A DNA stretch of 52,773 bases from Tateyamaria pelophila (GCF_019966495.1 NZ_JAIMIA010000028.1:1-52773); one strand, 5' to 3'; numbered from the stretch's first letter, positions 24,992-33,862 are shown. The notes: generated by a model not told the origin, from the letters alone. Numbers and translations: made by a program.

Positions 24992-26539
24992 ATGGAACCG
25001 CCGGACCGACATCACAAGCTGGCTTATGCCGCACGGATTTCGCAAAGGCTCAGCGGTCCGTCAGAGGCGATTACCGGCTTTCTGGATCTGATATTTGTTG
25101 AGGTTCAGAACTCTGGTCCCACCGACGCGCTGGAGGATTTGGAGAAAGTGCGCACAGCCGCAGCGCGGCTGGCCCGGATGATTTCCAATCTGACCAATGA
25201 TCCGCGTGACATTGCCAGCGACGCCGACCTGCAAGTCCGGTTGCGCCACGACCTGCGCTCGCCCATCAATGCGATCATCGGTTACTCCGAAATGATTGCG
25301 GAAGACTTCGCAGATGATCTTGCGCCATCTACGCTCCAAGACCTGAATGTCATCTTGCAAGAAGCCCGGCGTCTGACGCTGCGCATCGATGAGGTGGTGG
25401 ATGGCGCGCTGTCGGACGATAGCGAAGAAGACGTCGTCAATGACGGTCTGATTGCAGAGAGCCTTGAGCGGAGCATCAACGCGGCAAATCCTGACAAAAA
25501 CGCCCTGACGGGACATATCCTCGTCATCGACGATGAAGCCCCCAACCGTGAAATCCTGAAACGCCAGTTGGAGCGCAGAGGCCACACCGTCAAAGCCGTC
25601 GGATCCGCGGCCGAGACCTTTAGCGCCATGCAGGAAGAACAGTTCGATCTTGTGCTTCTTGATATCCTGATGCCTCAGGTTAACGGAATCCAGGTGTTGG
25701 AACATATCAAATCCGACGGCGCCCTGCGCGAAACACCTGTCGTCATGGTCTCTGGCCTCAAGGAAACCGGTGCGATTGCGCGCTGTATCAGCATTGGCGC
25801 GGAGGACTATCTGCCCAAACCTATCGATCCTGTGTTGCTGCACGCCCGTGTCGACGCCTGCCTTGAGCGCAAGCGCTGGCGCGCCCGCGAAATCGCCTTC
25901 AACGAAGAGATAAAATACGAGAAAGACCGCGCTGATACACTGCTGCTATCGATGCTGCCAGCGCCTGTCATTCTCCGGTTGAACAACGGAGAAACCCACA
26001 TCGCCGACCGCTTCGAAGGCGCCACGATCGTCTTCGCCGACATTGTCGATTTTACACCTCTGGTGGCACGGATTGACGCGAGTGCATTGGTGCGGGAATT
26101 GTCCAGCGTGTTTACCGCATTTGACGAACTTGCCCTGCACCATGACATCGAAAAGATCAAAACAATTGGCGACGCCTATATGGCGGCCTCCGGGATCCCC
26201 GCAAAGCGCCCCGATCATGCGGAAATTGCCGTCGACTTCGCACGCAGCATGATCCGGCGCATGGGGGACAGTTCGGTCAGCCAGGCGGGCTTGCAAATCC
26301 GCGTCGGGGTTCACAGCGGCCCGGTCATCGCCGGACTGATCGGACGGACACGATCCGTCTATGACGTCTGGGGGGAGACCGTGAACCTTGCCAGCCGGTT
26401 GGAATCCAGCGGTCAGGCGGGAAAAATACACATTTCGGATGCGACAAGGCGGTCCATCGGCAGACACGTTGCCGCCTGTCAGGCGCATCAGCACAGCGTG
26501 AAGGGCATTGGCCCGATCACCTCGTATTTCATCGATTAG
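24992..26539 (+). CDS. Receiver-class III adenylate cyclase with HisKA-like N-terminus
   Basis: A 515-residue soluble protein. Residues 1-165 resemble kinase dimerisation segments, with a second block LRHDLRSPINAIIGYSEM containing a His at the phospho-acceptor position, but no ATPase domain follows. A receiver spans about 173-295 (ILVIDDEAPNRE, acceptor in VLLDILMPQVNG). The class III cyclase catalytic domain starts near 345, with metal Asp residues in FADIVDFT and IGDAYM. Lys in EKIKTIGDAYM and Asp in YDVWGETVNLASRL are the adenine-selecting pair, and the transition-state Asn and Arg (VNLASR) are present. ATP to cAMP is therefore predicted, under control of the preceding kinase. Confidence 0.9.
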   Translation: MEPPDRHHKLAYAARISQRLSGPSEAITGFLDLIFVEVQNSGPTDALEDLEKVRTAAARLARMISNLTNDPRDIASDADLQVRLRHDLRSPINAIIGYSEMIAEDFADDLAPSTLQDLNVILQEARRLTLRIDEVVDGALSDDSEEDVVNDGLIAESLERSINAANPDKNALTGHILVIDDEAPNREILKRQLERRGHTVKAVGSAAETFSAMQEEQFDLVLLDILMPQVNGIQVLEHIKSDGALRETPVVMVSGLKETGAIARCISIGAEDYLPKPIDPVLLHARVDACLERKRWRAREIAFNEEIKYEKDRADTLLLSMLPAPVILRLNNGETHIADRFEGATIVFADIVDFTPLVARIDASALVRELSSVFTAFDELALHHDIEKIKTIGDAYMAASGIPAKRPDHAEIAVDFARSMIRRMGDSSVSQAGLQIRVGVHSGPVIAGLIGRTRSVYDVWGETVNLASRLESSGQAGKIHISDATRRSIGRHVAACQAHQHSVKGIGPITSYFID

Positions 26540-26546
26540 GGATCTG

Positions 26547-26566
26547 GGCCGGTGGCGGACCCGGCC
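26547..26566. terminator. GC-rich stem-loop between convergent genes
   Basis: GGCCGG (26547-26552), an 8-base loop and CCGGCC (26561-26566) form a stem just after the cyclase stop. There is no T-tract, so it may act as a weak terminator or as an RNA 3'-end stabiliser. Confidence 0.4.
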
Positions 26567-26727
26567 TTCGGCAAACACTGCGAGACCGGTGGCCGCATCT
26601 AGGATGGTTTCAACTTGTTGCGAGGGTTGCCGGGGATTGTGTGTCATGCGCGTGCGGAGTGACATCGCACTATGGCTCGGTATTCGGCGCGCACTATGGA
26701 TTGGCCGCGATTGACCCTGTGATTAAA

Positions 26728-27387
26728 CTAGACGCTTGTCGCGCGATGGATATGGCGTAATTGCTTGATCGCCGATTGCGTGCTGTCGATGACCGGCACA
26801 GGGCAACCCGGCTGAATCCGATGCGCCAGTCCCGCGAGGGGCCCTCCACCCAGAACGATGCTTTGCGCCCCATTGGCGGCGCAGGCCCGGCAGAGCACTG
26901 ACATATGCTCGGCCAACGCGTCCGCAACTTCGCCAGCCGCATGAGTCAAAGGGCCTGGAACGGCGGCAACCTCCATTAACAAATCCGATACGCCATGCCG
27001 TTCAGCCATGTGTCGCAGAGAGGGGACGAGTTCGGGTGCGAAAGTGACAATCGAGAAGGGTTTGCCAAAGGCTTTGATGTCGCCAAAGACAGCCTCGGCA
27101 ATGCCGCGCACGGGTATATCGGGATAGAGGTCGCGCACGGCCGCCGCTCCGGTATCCCCGAATGATGCCAGCACAACGCCGTCAAACGGATCGGCAAAGA
27201 GGCGAATGGCCTCGATCACGCCCTGAACGGCGCGTTCGCCGTCGGCCTCCGTCACGATCAGGCGCGGTCCTGACGCCGCCGTAATGGTCGTGACGTGCTC
27301 TCCAGGCTCTGCTGCGGCGAGAGCGGCCGCGCGGATCCGGGCTGTCACATCTTCGGACGTGTTGGGATTGACGACAAGCAGCCGCAT
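26728..27387 (-). CDS. Asp/Glu/hydantoin racemase-family protein lacking both catalytic Cys
   Basis: A 219-residue protein starting MRLLVVNPNTSEDVTARI, typical of the Asp/Glu/hydantoin racemase superfamily. The first catalytic-Cys position is replaced in VVLASFGDTGA and the second in IVLGGGPLAGLAHRI. A two-base racemase mechanism using Cys pairs is thus unlikely; a different isomerase, decarboxylase or binding role is possible. Its ATG overlaps the DctM stop as TAATG, so it belongs to the TRAP operon and probably acts on the imported compound. Confidence 0.78.
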   Translation of the reverse strand: MRLLVVNPNTSEDVTARIRAAALAAAEPGEHVTTITAASGPRLIVTEADGERAVQGVIEAIRLFADPFDGVVLASFGDTGAAAVRDLYPDIPVRGIAEAVFGDIKAFGKPFSIVTFAPELVPSLRHMAERHGVSDLLMEVAAVPGPLTHAAGEVADALAEHMSVLCRACAANGAQSIVLGGGPLAGLAHRIQPGCPVPVIDSTQSAIKQLRHIHRATSV

Positions 27388-28673
27388 TACAGGATCACCG
27401 ATGGCAGCCAAAGGACAATCGCCGGAAACACATTGATCAGCACAAGGGCCACCAACATGGCCCCGATGAACCACAGCATGGAGGGAATGATCTTGGCGAT
27501 CGAGATCTTGGCAATCGCGCAGGTGATCAGGACAACCGACGCGACGGGCGGGGTTTGCTGTCCGATGCCGAGATTGATTGTGAGTATCAATCCGAAATGC
27601 ACCCGGTCGATTCCCAGTTGATCCGCCAGAGGGATAAAGATGGGTACCAGCATCAGGATGGCGGGCGTGCCATGAATGATGGTGCCCGCCAGCAGAAAAA
27701 ATGCGTTGATCGCCAGCAAAACCACCCAGTAATTGTCGGACAAGCCAAGGATCGCCTGGGCGATGTCCTGGGGGATCCTCTGATTGGTCAGATACCAGCC
27801 CAGCAAGGTTGAGGTCGCGACGATGAACATCAGCATCGCGCTGCGTTTGCCTGCAATGCGGAACGTGTCGATCAGCTTCGTCCAGCCGATGGTGCGGTAA
27901 AAAAAGGCGGCTAGGACGATGGACCAGAAAGCAGCAATCGCGCCTGCCTCAGTCGCGGTAAAGATGCCGCCCAAAATCCCGACCAGAATGAGGATCGGCA
28001 GGGTGAGCGGGATCGCGGCATCCTTGCCTGTCGACAGCACTCGCGCAAAGCTGAATGCGCCTTCGGTCGGATAGTTCTTGCGCACCGAAATGAAATAGGC
28101 GGTCCCCATCAAGAGTGCACAGACCATGATGCCCGGCAAAATCCCAGCCGCGAAAAGTTCGGCAATAGACGTATTCGAGACGTAGGCGTACAGGATCAGG
28201 TTCAGGGACGGGGGCACGATGATCGCCATTGTCGCAGAGGTCGATGTCACCGCAGCCGCAAAAGCCGCCGGATACCCGCGTTTTTTCATCTGTGGGATCA
28301 TGACAGAGCCAATGGCGGCGGCATCAGACGTGGCCGTGCCGGAAATCTCGGAAAAGAACAGCGATGTCAGGATATTCACATGGGCCAGCCCACCGCGAAT
28401 GTGGCCGACAAGGCTGGACGCGAAAGCGATAAGCTTCTCTGCGATCCGTCCTTGGTTCATCACCTCTCCGGCGATCATGAACAAAAGGGCCGCAACCAGC
28501 AGATAGTTGTTGGCGCCGCCGAAGGGGATCAGCCCGATGATCTGCGGTACGACGGCGGGATCGAGCAGGATCATGGTGGCCGCCGTCACACCAAGTACAA
28601 AGGCGATGGGCAATCCCGCGATCAGGAGCACAACGAGCAAGATCAGAATTATCCATCCGGGATCAAGGAACAT
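27387..28673 (-). CDS. TRAP transporter large permease (DctM type)
   Basis: A 428-residue membrane protein with about 12 hydrophobic helices. Family blocks include GLPIAFVLGVTAATMILLD, FSEISGTATSDAAAIGSVMIPQM and IVPPSLNLILYAYVSNTSIAELFAAGILPG. It is the ion-coupled translocation subunit of a TRAP importer. Start and upstream stop overlap (TAATG) with the small permease gene. The substrate is not readable from this subunit. Confidence 0.95.
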   Translation of the reverse strand: MFLDPGWIILILLVVLLIAGLPIAFVLGVTAATMILLDPAVVPQIIGLIPFGGANNYLLVAALLFMIAGEVMNQGRIAEKLIAFASSLVGHIRGGLAHVNILTSLFFSEISGTATSDAAAIGSVMIPQMKKRGYPAAFAAAVTSTSATMAIIVPPSLNLILYAYVSNTSIAELFAAGILPGIMVCALLMGTAYFISVRKNYPTEGAFSFARVLSTGKDAAIPLTLPILILVGILGGIFTATEAGAIAAFWSIVLAAFFYRTIGWTKLIDTFRIAGKRSAMLMFIVATSTLLGWYLTNQRIPQDIAQAILGLSDNYWVVLLAINAFFLLAGTIIHGTPAILMLVPIFIPLADQLGIDRVHFGLILTINLGIGQQTPPVASVVLITCAIAKISIAKIIPSMLWFIGAMLVALVLINVFPAIVLWLPSVIL

Positions 28674-29194
28674 TACGCGTCGCTTTCTGGAAGCAGGTCG
28701 TCGGGATCGATCTGGCCCGTCAAAAGACCGACAAGGCGGACCAGACTGAACGCCGTAATCAGTGCGCCGCCCAAAGGCATCGCGGCTCGGAACAACATCA
28801 TCGGCATGTCCACCGAAATCAATTGGCGTGCTCCGAAACTCAGCGCCGCGATGCCGCCATACCAGGCCAGAAGAGCGCCAAAGGCGGCCATCAGAATCAA
28901 ATTCATGGCCATCACGCCGCGCTTCATTTTGTGTGGCATGACGCGCACGACCGCATCAAAGCCCAGGTGCTCGCTGGTGCGGGTCAGATAGGCGGCACCA
29001 ATAAAGGTCAGAACGGCGAGGACATGCGCAGGCAGTTCTTCGGACCAAGACACCGAATTGTTCAAAACAAAGCGTGCAAAAACCGCGTAATTCAACAAGC
29101 CGAACAAGAGCACGGCGAGCGCGATGACCGCCATGTCCAGGGCGCGTGTCAGCCAGATGTCAATCCGGGTGACGATGGAGGTGAAACGCACCAC
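28673..29194 (-). CDS. TRAP transporter small permease (DctQ type)
   Basis: A 173-residue four-helix membrane protein. The conserved WSEELPAHVLAVLTFIGAAYLTRTSEHLGFDAV block identifies the DctQ family. It bridges the binding protein and large permease. The start is GTG at 29194, 9 bases after the binding-protein stop, with AAGG upstream. Confidence 0.92.
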   Translation of the reverse strand: MVRFTSIVTRIDIWLTRALDMAVIALAVLLFGLLNYAVFARFVLNNSVSWSEELPAHVLAVLTFIGAAYLTRTSEHLGFDAVVRVMPHKMKRGVMAMNLILMAAFGALLAWYGGIAALSFGARQLISVDMPMMLFRAAMPLGGALITAFSLVRLVGLLTGQIDPDDLLPESDA

Positions 29195-29203
29195 CCGCTT
29201 GCC

Positions 29204-30184
29204 TTAGTTGATGCCAAGGGATGACCGCGTGGCGGCGATCATTTCTGCGCCGATGACATCCACGAACGTGGCGCTTTCGTAAAGCGGTGCGGAGGCTGCC
29301 TGAAAGGCCGCAAAGTCAATCTCGTTTACCGCCAGCTTGTCGGAGAGGGCCGCGATAACCTCGGCGTCGGTGGTTTCTCCCCACTCAAAAGTCCAGTCGG
29401 CGACGCCCGCGGCGACAGTCATGGCGGCCTCTTTCAGGGCCGGATCAAGCGTTGCGAGATATGGTTCTCCGAACACGAGGAACGTCGGCAGATAGACGTG
29501 GTTCGACAGCGACATATATCCCTGAACTTCAAACAGCTTTGCGCTGTCAACCACTTGCGCCGGGTTCTCCTGGCCGTCGATGACGCCTTGATCCAGCGCC
29601 GAATACACTTCACCAAAAGACAGCGGCGTCGCGTTCGCGCCCAGCGTATTGAACATTTCAACACGTTGACGGCTGGTTGGCGTGCGGATCTTCAAACCTT
29701 CCAGATCGGCAGGCACGACGATCGGACGCACGTTGTTGGTAATCTGGCGAAAGCCGTTGTCCCACATGGCGGCAAGCACCATACCGCTGCCGTCAAACCC
29801 CTCGCGCAGCATGTCGCCCGCGGGGCTGGCGGCAAAGGCCTTGACGGCCGCACGGTCTTCGAAAAGGTAGGGGAGATCGAAGATCGCGGTGCGGGTGTTT
29901 ATCTGTGCGATGGCAGACGCAGACAGAGACGCATGGTGTGTGCCAAGGCCAAGGCCCTGCAAGACGTCCTCTTCGGAGCCAAGCGTGTTGGACATGAAGA
30001 TCTGGACGTCGATGCCACCATCGGTGGCAGCCTCCAGTTGTTTTTCATATTCCAGCAAGAAAACATGGGCAAAAGAGCCTTCCGGCAAAGACGAATTGAT
30101 CTGAAGCACGCTTTGAGCAGCACCCAGAGTGGGTGCAGCCAGTGTGATCGTGACGGCGAAAAGGGAATTTCTCAAGACAGTCAT
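29204..30184 (-). CDS. TRAP transporter periplasmic substrate-binding protein (DctP type)
   Basis: A 326-residue exported binding protein with signal peptide MTVLRNSLFAVTITLAAPTLGAA. Family features are GSEEDVLQGLGLGTHHASLSA, the Arg-containing GLKIRTPTSRQRVEMFNTLGANATPLSFGEVYSALDQGVIDGQENP region that clamps the ligand carboxylate, and a helical C-terminus. A carboxylate ligand is likely. ATG 30184 is preferred because AGAGGAA lies upstream. It is the first gene of the dctPQM-racemase operon. Confidence 0.94.
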   Translation of the reverse strand: MTVLRNSLFAVTITLAAPTLGAAQSVLQINSSLPEGSFAHVFLLEYEKQLEAATDGGIDVQIFMSNTLGSEEDVLQGLGLGTHHASLSASAIAQINTRTAIFDLPYLFEDRAAVKAFAASPAGDMLREGFDGSGMVLAAMWDNGFRQITNNVRPIVVPADLEGLKIRTPTSRQRVEMFNTLGANATPLSFGEVYSALDQGVIDGQENPAQVVDSAKLFEVQGYMSLSNHVYLPTFLVFGEPYLATLDPALKEAAMTVAAGVADWTFEWGETTDAEVIAALSDKLAVNEIDFAAFQAASAPLYESATFVDVIGAEMIAATRSSLGIN

Positions 30185-30258
30185 CGAAGGGTTCCTCTGG
30201 TTCAGTCGTGGGTTCATTGCCAGCAGTGTGAAATTTTTTTTACCCTTGAGCCCACAAG

Positions 30259-30300
30259 GAAAACAATTTTTCTTAAATAAGGTGGTCGCATTGCCGGCAA
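30259..30300. promoter_or_regulatory. Inverted repeats upstream of the TRAP operon
   Basis: The 180-base gap before dctP holds GAAAA-CAAT-TTTTC (30259-30272) and the perfect palindrome TTGCCGGCAA (30291-30300). The RpiR-type regulator encoded immediately upstream is the natural candidate to bind one of them. No published consensus is claimed. Confidence 0.35.
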
Positions 30301-30366
30301 TTGCCCAAAAAATGGGCCTGCCATGCTAAAATGGGAGCGTCATGCGGAGGCGCAGGGCCGATGTGC

Positions 30367-31212
30367 CTACAATTCGTCCAGCGAATCGTGCAGGTCTTCG
30401 ATCGTGCTCAGGCGCTGTCTGCCGGAGTTGCCTGCACCTTCGATGACCTGAGAGGCGAGCATTCCACACAAGGCCATCACCCCGACATGATTGAAGATCG
30501 GGCCGGTGGCGGCCGTCGCGCACGGCAGGTGCCAGCGCGCGCGCATGTCTTCCAGACCGACGACATCCCCGATGATGGTAACAGACGCACCCGTATTGTT
30601 CAGCAACGCAGGAAGCGTTCCGAGAATTTTGGGCGGGCGGCGCAGTGCAAACAAAATCACACAGTCGTCCGGCCCGATTGCTGCAAGGCTTTCCGCCATC
30701 GTTTCTCCATCTCTGGGAAGCACCAGAACGTCAGAGCGGGCTTGCAGAACCTGCCAACCCAAATAGCGTGCAAACGGCTGGCCCGCGCGAAAGCCGAGCA
30801 CCCAGAGCCGACGCGCGCTCAACATCCTGGAGACAAGCTCAGCCAGTGTCGCATCAGTGATTTGCAACAGCGAACGCTCGACGTTGAGGCGCGACTGTTC
30901 GACATAGCGCGCCGCAAGCCCGTCTTGTGGCGTATCATCATTGGCGACGCGCAAAAGGGCCGCGCCATCCATTTGCTCGGCCCGGACCGCTTGTCGGGCC
31001 TCATCAAAAGACGCATACCCGATCTTGCGCACAAACCGTGTGACTGTCGCATTGGAAACCTGCGCAAGCTGTGCAAGTTCCGTCGCGCTGTAGCTTGCAA
31101 TCTGGCCCGGAAAATTCAGGATCGCATCCGCCAACCGCTTTTCGCTGGGATGCAATGTGTCTGTGGATCCGCGAATGCGAGAAATGAAGGAGGATTTACG
31201 GGGTTCGGACAT
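30367..31212 (-). CDS. MurR/RpiR-family transcription regulator
   Basis: A 281-residue regulator with an N-terminal HTH_6 domain (LPSEKRLADAILNFPGQIASYSATELAQLAQVSNATVTRFVRKIGYASFDEARQ region, about 20-80) and a C-terminal SIS domain (about 115-255, LWVLGFRAGQPFARYLGWQVL, IGPDDCVILFALRRPPK) that usually binds a phosphosugar or related ligand. It lies directly upstream of the TRAP operon on the same strand and is probably its regulator. ATG 31212 (MSEPRKSSFI) is the family-like start. Confidence 0.9.
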   Translation of the reverse strand: MSEPRKSSFISRIRGSTDTLHPSEKRLADAILNFPGQIASYSATELAQLAQVSNATVTRFVRKIGYASFDEARQAVRAEQMDGAALLRVANDDTPQDGLAARYVEQSRLNVERSLLQITDATLAELVSRMLSARRLWVLGFRAGQPFARYLGWQVLQARSDVLVLPRDGETMAESLAAIGPDDCVILFALRRPPKILGTLPALLNNTGASVTIIGDVVGLEDMRARWHLPCATAATGPIFNHVGVMALCGMLASQVIEGAGNSGRQRLSTIEDLHDSLDEL

Positions 31213-31430
31213 GAACTGGATCGTAGACTCTGGACGTACAAAGAGACAAGGGCGCGGTGAGGCAGGCCATCGCAAACCGCAGGCAAAGATGCATAAATAG
31301 ATGCCTATTGGAATGCGCCATGGCTGCTATCGTCCTGTGCACGGATCATGGCCTGTTCTGCATGTTCTGGTGATGCAGCCGCGCGAAAAATCCGCGCGGG
31401 TTGCATAAATGCGGCCGGATCCGGCGCAGG

Positions 31431-32390
31431 TCATTGGGTGTCCGGCGTTGCCAGCCTGACCGCAGTCTGCCCTTTCCAAAGCCGCTTTGATGGCATGACA
31501 AGCATCGTGTTATCGGCTGTTGTAAAGATAGCGCTGTCGCCGTCATGGCCGATCAGCGTGCCCGTTTCGGAAATGATCTCACCGCCTGTAAAAGGCTGCG
31601 CAAAACGAAATGCCTCGCTCTCGATGGTGACGGCTTCGACAACCGTGAAGCATTTTTGCGCCGGCGCGTCAGCGTATTCTGCAAGGACGTCCATGGTGAG
31701 GGTTCCGGTCGCGACGAGGAACCGAAGCATCGATTCGTGGGCCAAGGCACCGGCGGCCGCTTCCCAATGCTGCCCACATTCGATCAGGAGCGCGGTCTTG
31801 GCCGAGGTCGGATCGTCGAAGTCGCCATAATCGCGCATCCGACGGCCTGCGGCGTGACCGGCATCGCCGACGACACGTTCCGGCACACCGACCTTCCTGG
31901 CGAGGTCCTTCGCGCGGACGTGGCGGCCTGTCATCATCAAAGGCGGCGCGAGATGTTGCATGCTGTGGATGTCGAGCAGGACGTCGATGCCGTCCAATAT
32001 GGGACGCAACTCGCGGGCGCGCTCAAGCTCGCTGCTGCTGCGATCGCTGTCCAGAACGCTTTTGTCCCAAACTCGGTTCATGTCTTCGTCCATCCAACGG
32101 GTGGCATTCGGATCCGCCGGATCGAAAGCGCGGTAGGCGGCGACATTGACGAAAGCCAGCGTCAACAAGCCTGCGACCGGTCGGATCTGCTGGCGCAGAA
32201 GCCAATCGAGCGCAATGGCCCCGCAGGGCTCGTTGCCATGAACGATCGCGCTGACCATGACGTTCGGTCCCGGAACTCCACTGTCGAACTGCCAGACGAA
32301 GGGGACGCCGGTATTGCCGGTGGCATAGGGCTCGATATCAGGTGTTGGAAGCTCGACCGGGTAGTCGTTCGGGATACTGATCTTGTGCAT
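31431..32390 (-). CDS. M14 succinylglutamate desuccinylase/aspartoacylase-family hydrolase
   Basis: A 319-residue zinc carboxypeptidase-fold amidohydrolase. The metal ligands His51 and Glu54 lie in AIVHGNEPCGAIAL and His142 in LLDIHSMQHL; Glu204 in LLIECGQHW fits the general base. Such enzymes remove acyl groups from amino acids, for example N-acylaspartate or succinylglutamate. ATG 32390 is preceded by AAGGAA. With the TRAP operon, RpiR and racemase-like genes downstream on the same strand it suggests uptake and deacylation of an N-acyl amino acid, which is inference. Confidence 0.85.
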   Translation of the reverse strand: MHKISIPNDYPVELPTPDIEPYATGNTGVPFVWQFDSGVPGPNVMVSAIVHGNEPCGAIALDWLLRQQIRPVAGLLTLAFVNVAAYRAFDPADPNATRWMDEDMNRVWDKSVLDSDRSSSELERARELRPILDGIDVLLDIHSMQHLAPPLMMTGRHVRAKDLARKVGVPERVVGDAGHAAGRRMRDYGDFDDPTSAKTALLIECGQHWEAAAGALAHESMLRFLVATGTLTMDVLAEYADAPAQKCFTVVEAVTIESEAFRFAQPFTGGEIISETGTLIGHDGDSAIFTTADNTMLVMPSKRLWKGQTAVRLATPDTQ

Positions 32391-32857
32391 CGCTTCGTGT
32401 TCCTTCTTGCTGTGCTGTGCTGGGGAGAGGCGATCAGATGAACGCGCCTTGGGCCGACCTGCTTGCCGCCATTCTTGAAACAAACCGATGCGCAATGCCA
32501 GCGTCAGCGGAGGATTTCCACTCTGTCGCATGGCCGAAAGGGGCCTTGCGCCCTGTAGTCTTGTCGCCGTCACCCGGCCGAACCGATGCAAAGGTCGATG
32601 CGCAAAAAGGTGATCGTTGCGATCAATCCCGACTACTTCCAAATCGTGGGGCTGGGTCTGAGCGCAGAGCGAACCATCGTCCTCACAAGTTTGCGGACAT
32701 TTCCAAGGGGCTTCGTCGGGTGCTTTGACACGTCGCAGGTTCAAGATGTGGCCATCGCCATTCAGACCAGCCCGTTCCTAGCGTTCCGGCTGCTGCGACA
32801 TCTGCCCCGCGCGAATTTCCCGAGGAATTCGGTCACGGTCCGAGAGGGCTGAGACCC
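32391..32857. other. Intergenic region of about 470 bases upstream of the M14 gene
   Basis: No supported gene. Frames of 88 and 103 codons on the + strand and an upstream extension of the M14 frame lack any family resemblance. The region should hold the M14 promoter. It could be the remains of a lost gene. Confidence 0.45.
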
Positions 32858-33772
32858 TCAGTCCGCAGGGTCCGAATAGGGGTCCTTGGGTGTTGTGTCG
32901 CGGATGAACTGCATGAATTGCCGCGCCAGTTGCGTTGGCGGACGCCCGGCGGGCAGAACAAAGCTAGTGCTGTAGTGAATGGCCGCGTCAAAGGGCCTGA
33001 TCTCAATGCCCGCAAATCCCGCCGACAAAAGCGGAAAGGGATTGATCAAAGTGACCCCCAAACCCTCTCGGACCAGTTCGAGAGCTGTCATCGCGGTTGC
33101 GGTTTCGGCGACCCGCCGCGGGGTCGCTCCCGCTTTCATCAAGACTTGATCGGTGATCGCACGCGTCCCGATCCGTCTGAGAAACTCTATGGTGTCGACG
33201 CCGTCCAGATCCTTTGGCTCCACCCTCTTCCTGGCGGTCAGCGGGTGGCCGATCGGCATGGCGCAGACGACCTGACTGCGACGCCAAGGGACAAGAGTGA
33301 CCCCGGAGCGTCGGATCATCGCACTCGACAGCCCGAGATCATAGCGCAGATCGAGGATGCCCGAGACGAGGGCGTCCGTCGCTTGTATGTCCATCTGCAA
33401 CCGCGTTCCCGGATTGGATTTGAGAAATCCTGCGACTCGCGAGATCACGAAATGCTGGGCGAGCGCGGGCGGGATGATCAATCGCAGCGGCGCTTCTTCG
33501 GGTGCGGCCCAGTCTGCGCCTTCGATCTTGGCCAGTGTCTCGAAAATCGGGTCCAGTGTGTCGTTGAGGCGCAGCGCCTCCGCCGTGGGTTCTATCCGAC
33601 CCGATGTTCGCACAAACAAGGATTGACCAACCCGGGCTTCAAGCTGCGAGAGAGCGCGGCTGACGGCGGACTGCGACACCCCAAGTCTGTGTGCGGCACC
33701 GATGGTCGTGCCTGTGGTGACGATGGCGCGCAGAGATTCCAATTCACGCAGCCTGTGGCGATGTGTGGTCAT
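32858..33772 (-). CDS. LysR-family transcription regulator
   Basis: A 304-residue regulator. The N-terminal HTH reads LRELESLRAIVTTGTTIGAAHRLGVSQSAVSRALSQLE (about 8-45), and a periplasmic-binding-protein-like effector domain spans about 95-290. It is transcribed away from the ABC importer operon, the usual layout for a LysR regulator of its neighbour, and two inverted repeats lie in the shared promoter region. The likely effector is the imported substrate. Confidence 0.93.
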   Translation of the reverse strand: MTTHRHRLRELESLRAIVTTGTTIGAAHRLGVSQSAVSRALSQLEARVGQSLFVRTSGRIEPTAEALRLNDTLDPIFETLAKIEGADWAAPEEAPLRLIIPPALAQHFVISRVAGFLKSNPGTRLQMDIQATDALVSGILDLRYDLGLSSAMIRRSGVTLVPWRRSQVVCAMPIGHPLTARKRVEPKDLDGVDTIEFLRRIGTRAITDQVLMKAGATPRRVAETATAMTALELVREGLGVTLINPFPLLSAGFAGIEIRPFDAAIHYSTSFVLPAGRPPTQLARQFMQFIRDTTPKDPYSDPAD

Positions 33773-33827
33773 TTTCCTCCTTGGTGAGAGCCCGCTTTTT
33801 GATCGGGTTTCGTGACTCGATGAACCT

Positions 33828-33862
33828 TATGCGAAAAAGCATAGCATTGCATATTGGCAATG
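33828..33862. promoter_or_regulatory. Two inverted repeats in the LysR / ABC importer promoter region
   Basis: TATGC-N6-GCATA (33828-33843) and CATTGC-N6-GCAATG (33845-33862) are both perfect, share a 6-base spacer and have centres 18 bases apart. The second includes a T-N11-A core typical for LysR regulators. They sit 56-73 bases from the LysR start and 91-125 bases from the binding-protein start. Confidence 0.5.

Noticed and set aside
32586-32852. 88-codon + strand frame between the M14 and LysR genes
   Set aside because: No ribosome binding site at good spacing, no family resemblance and atypical composition.
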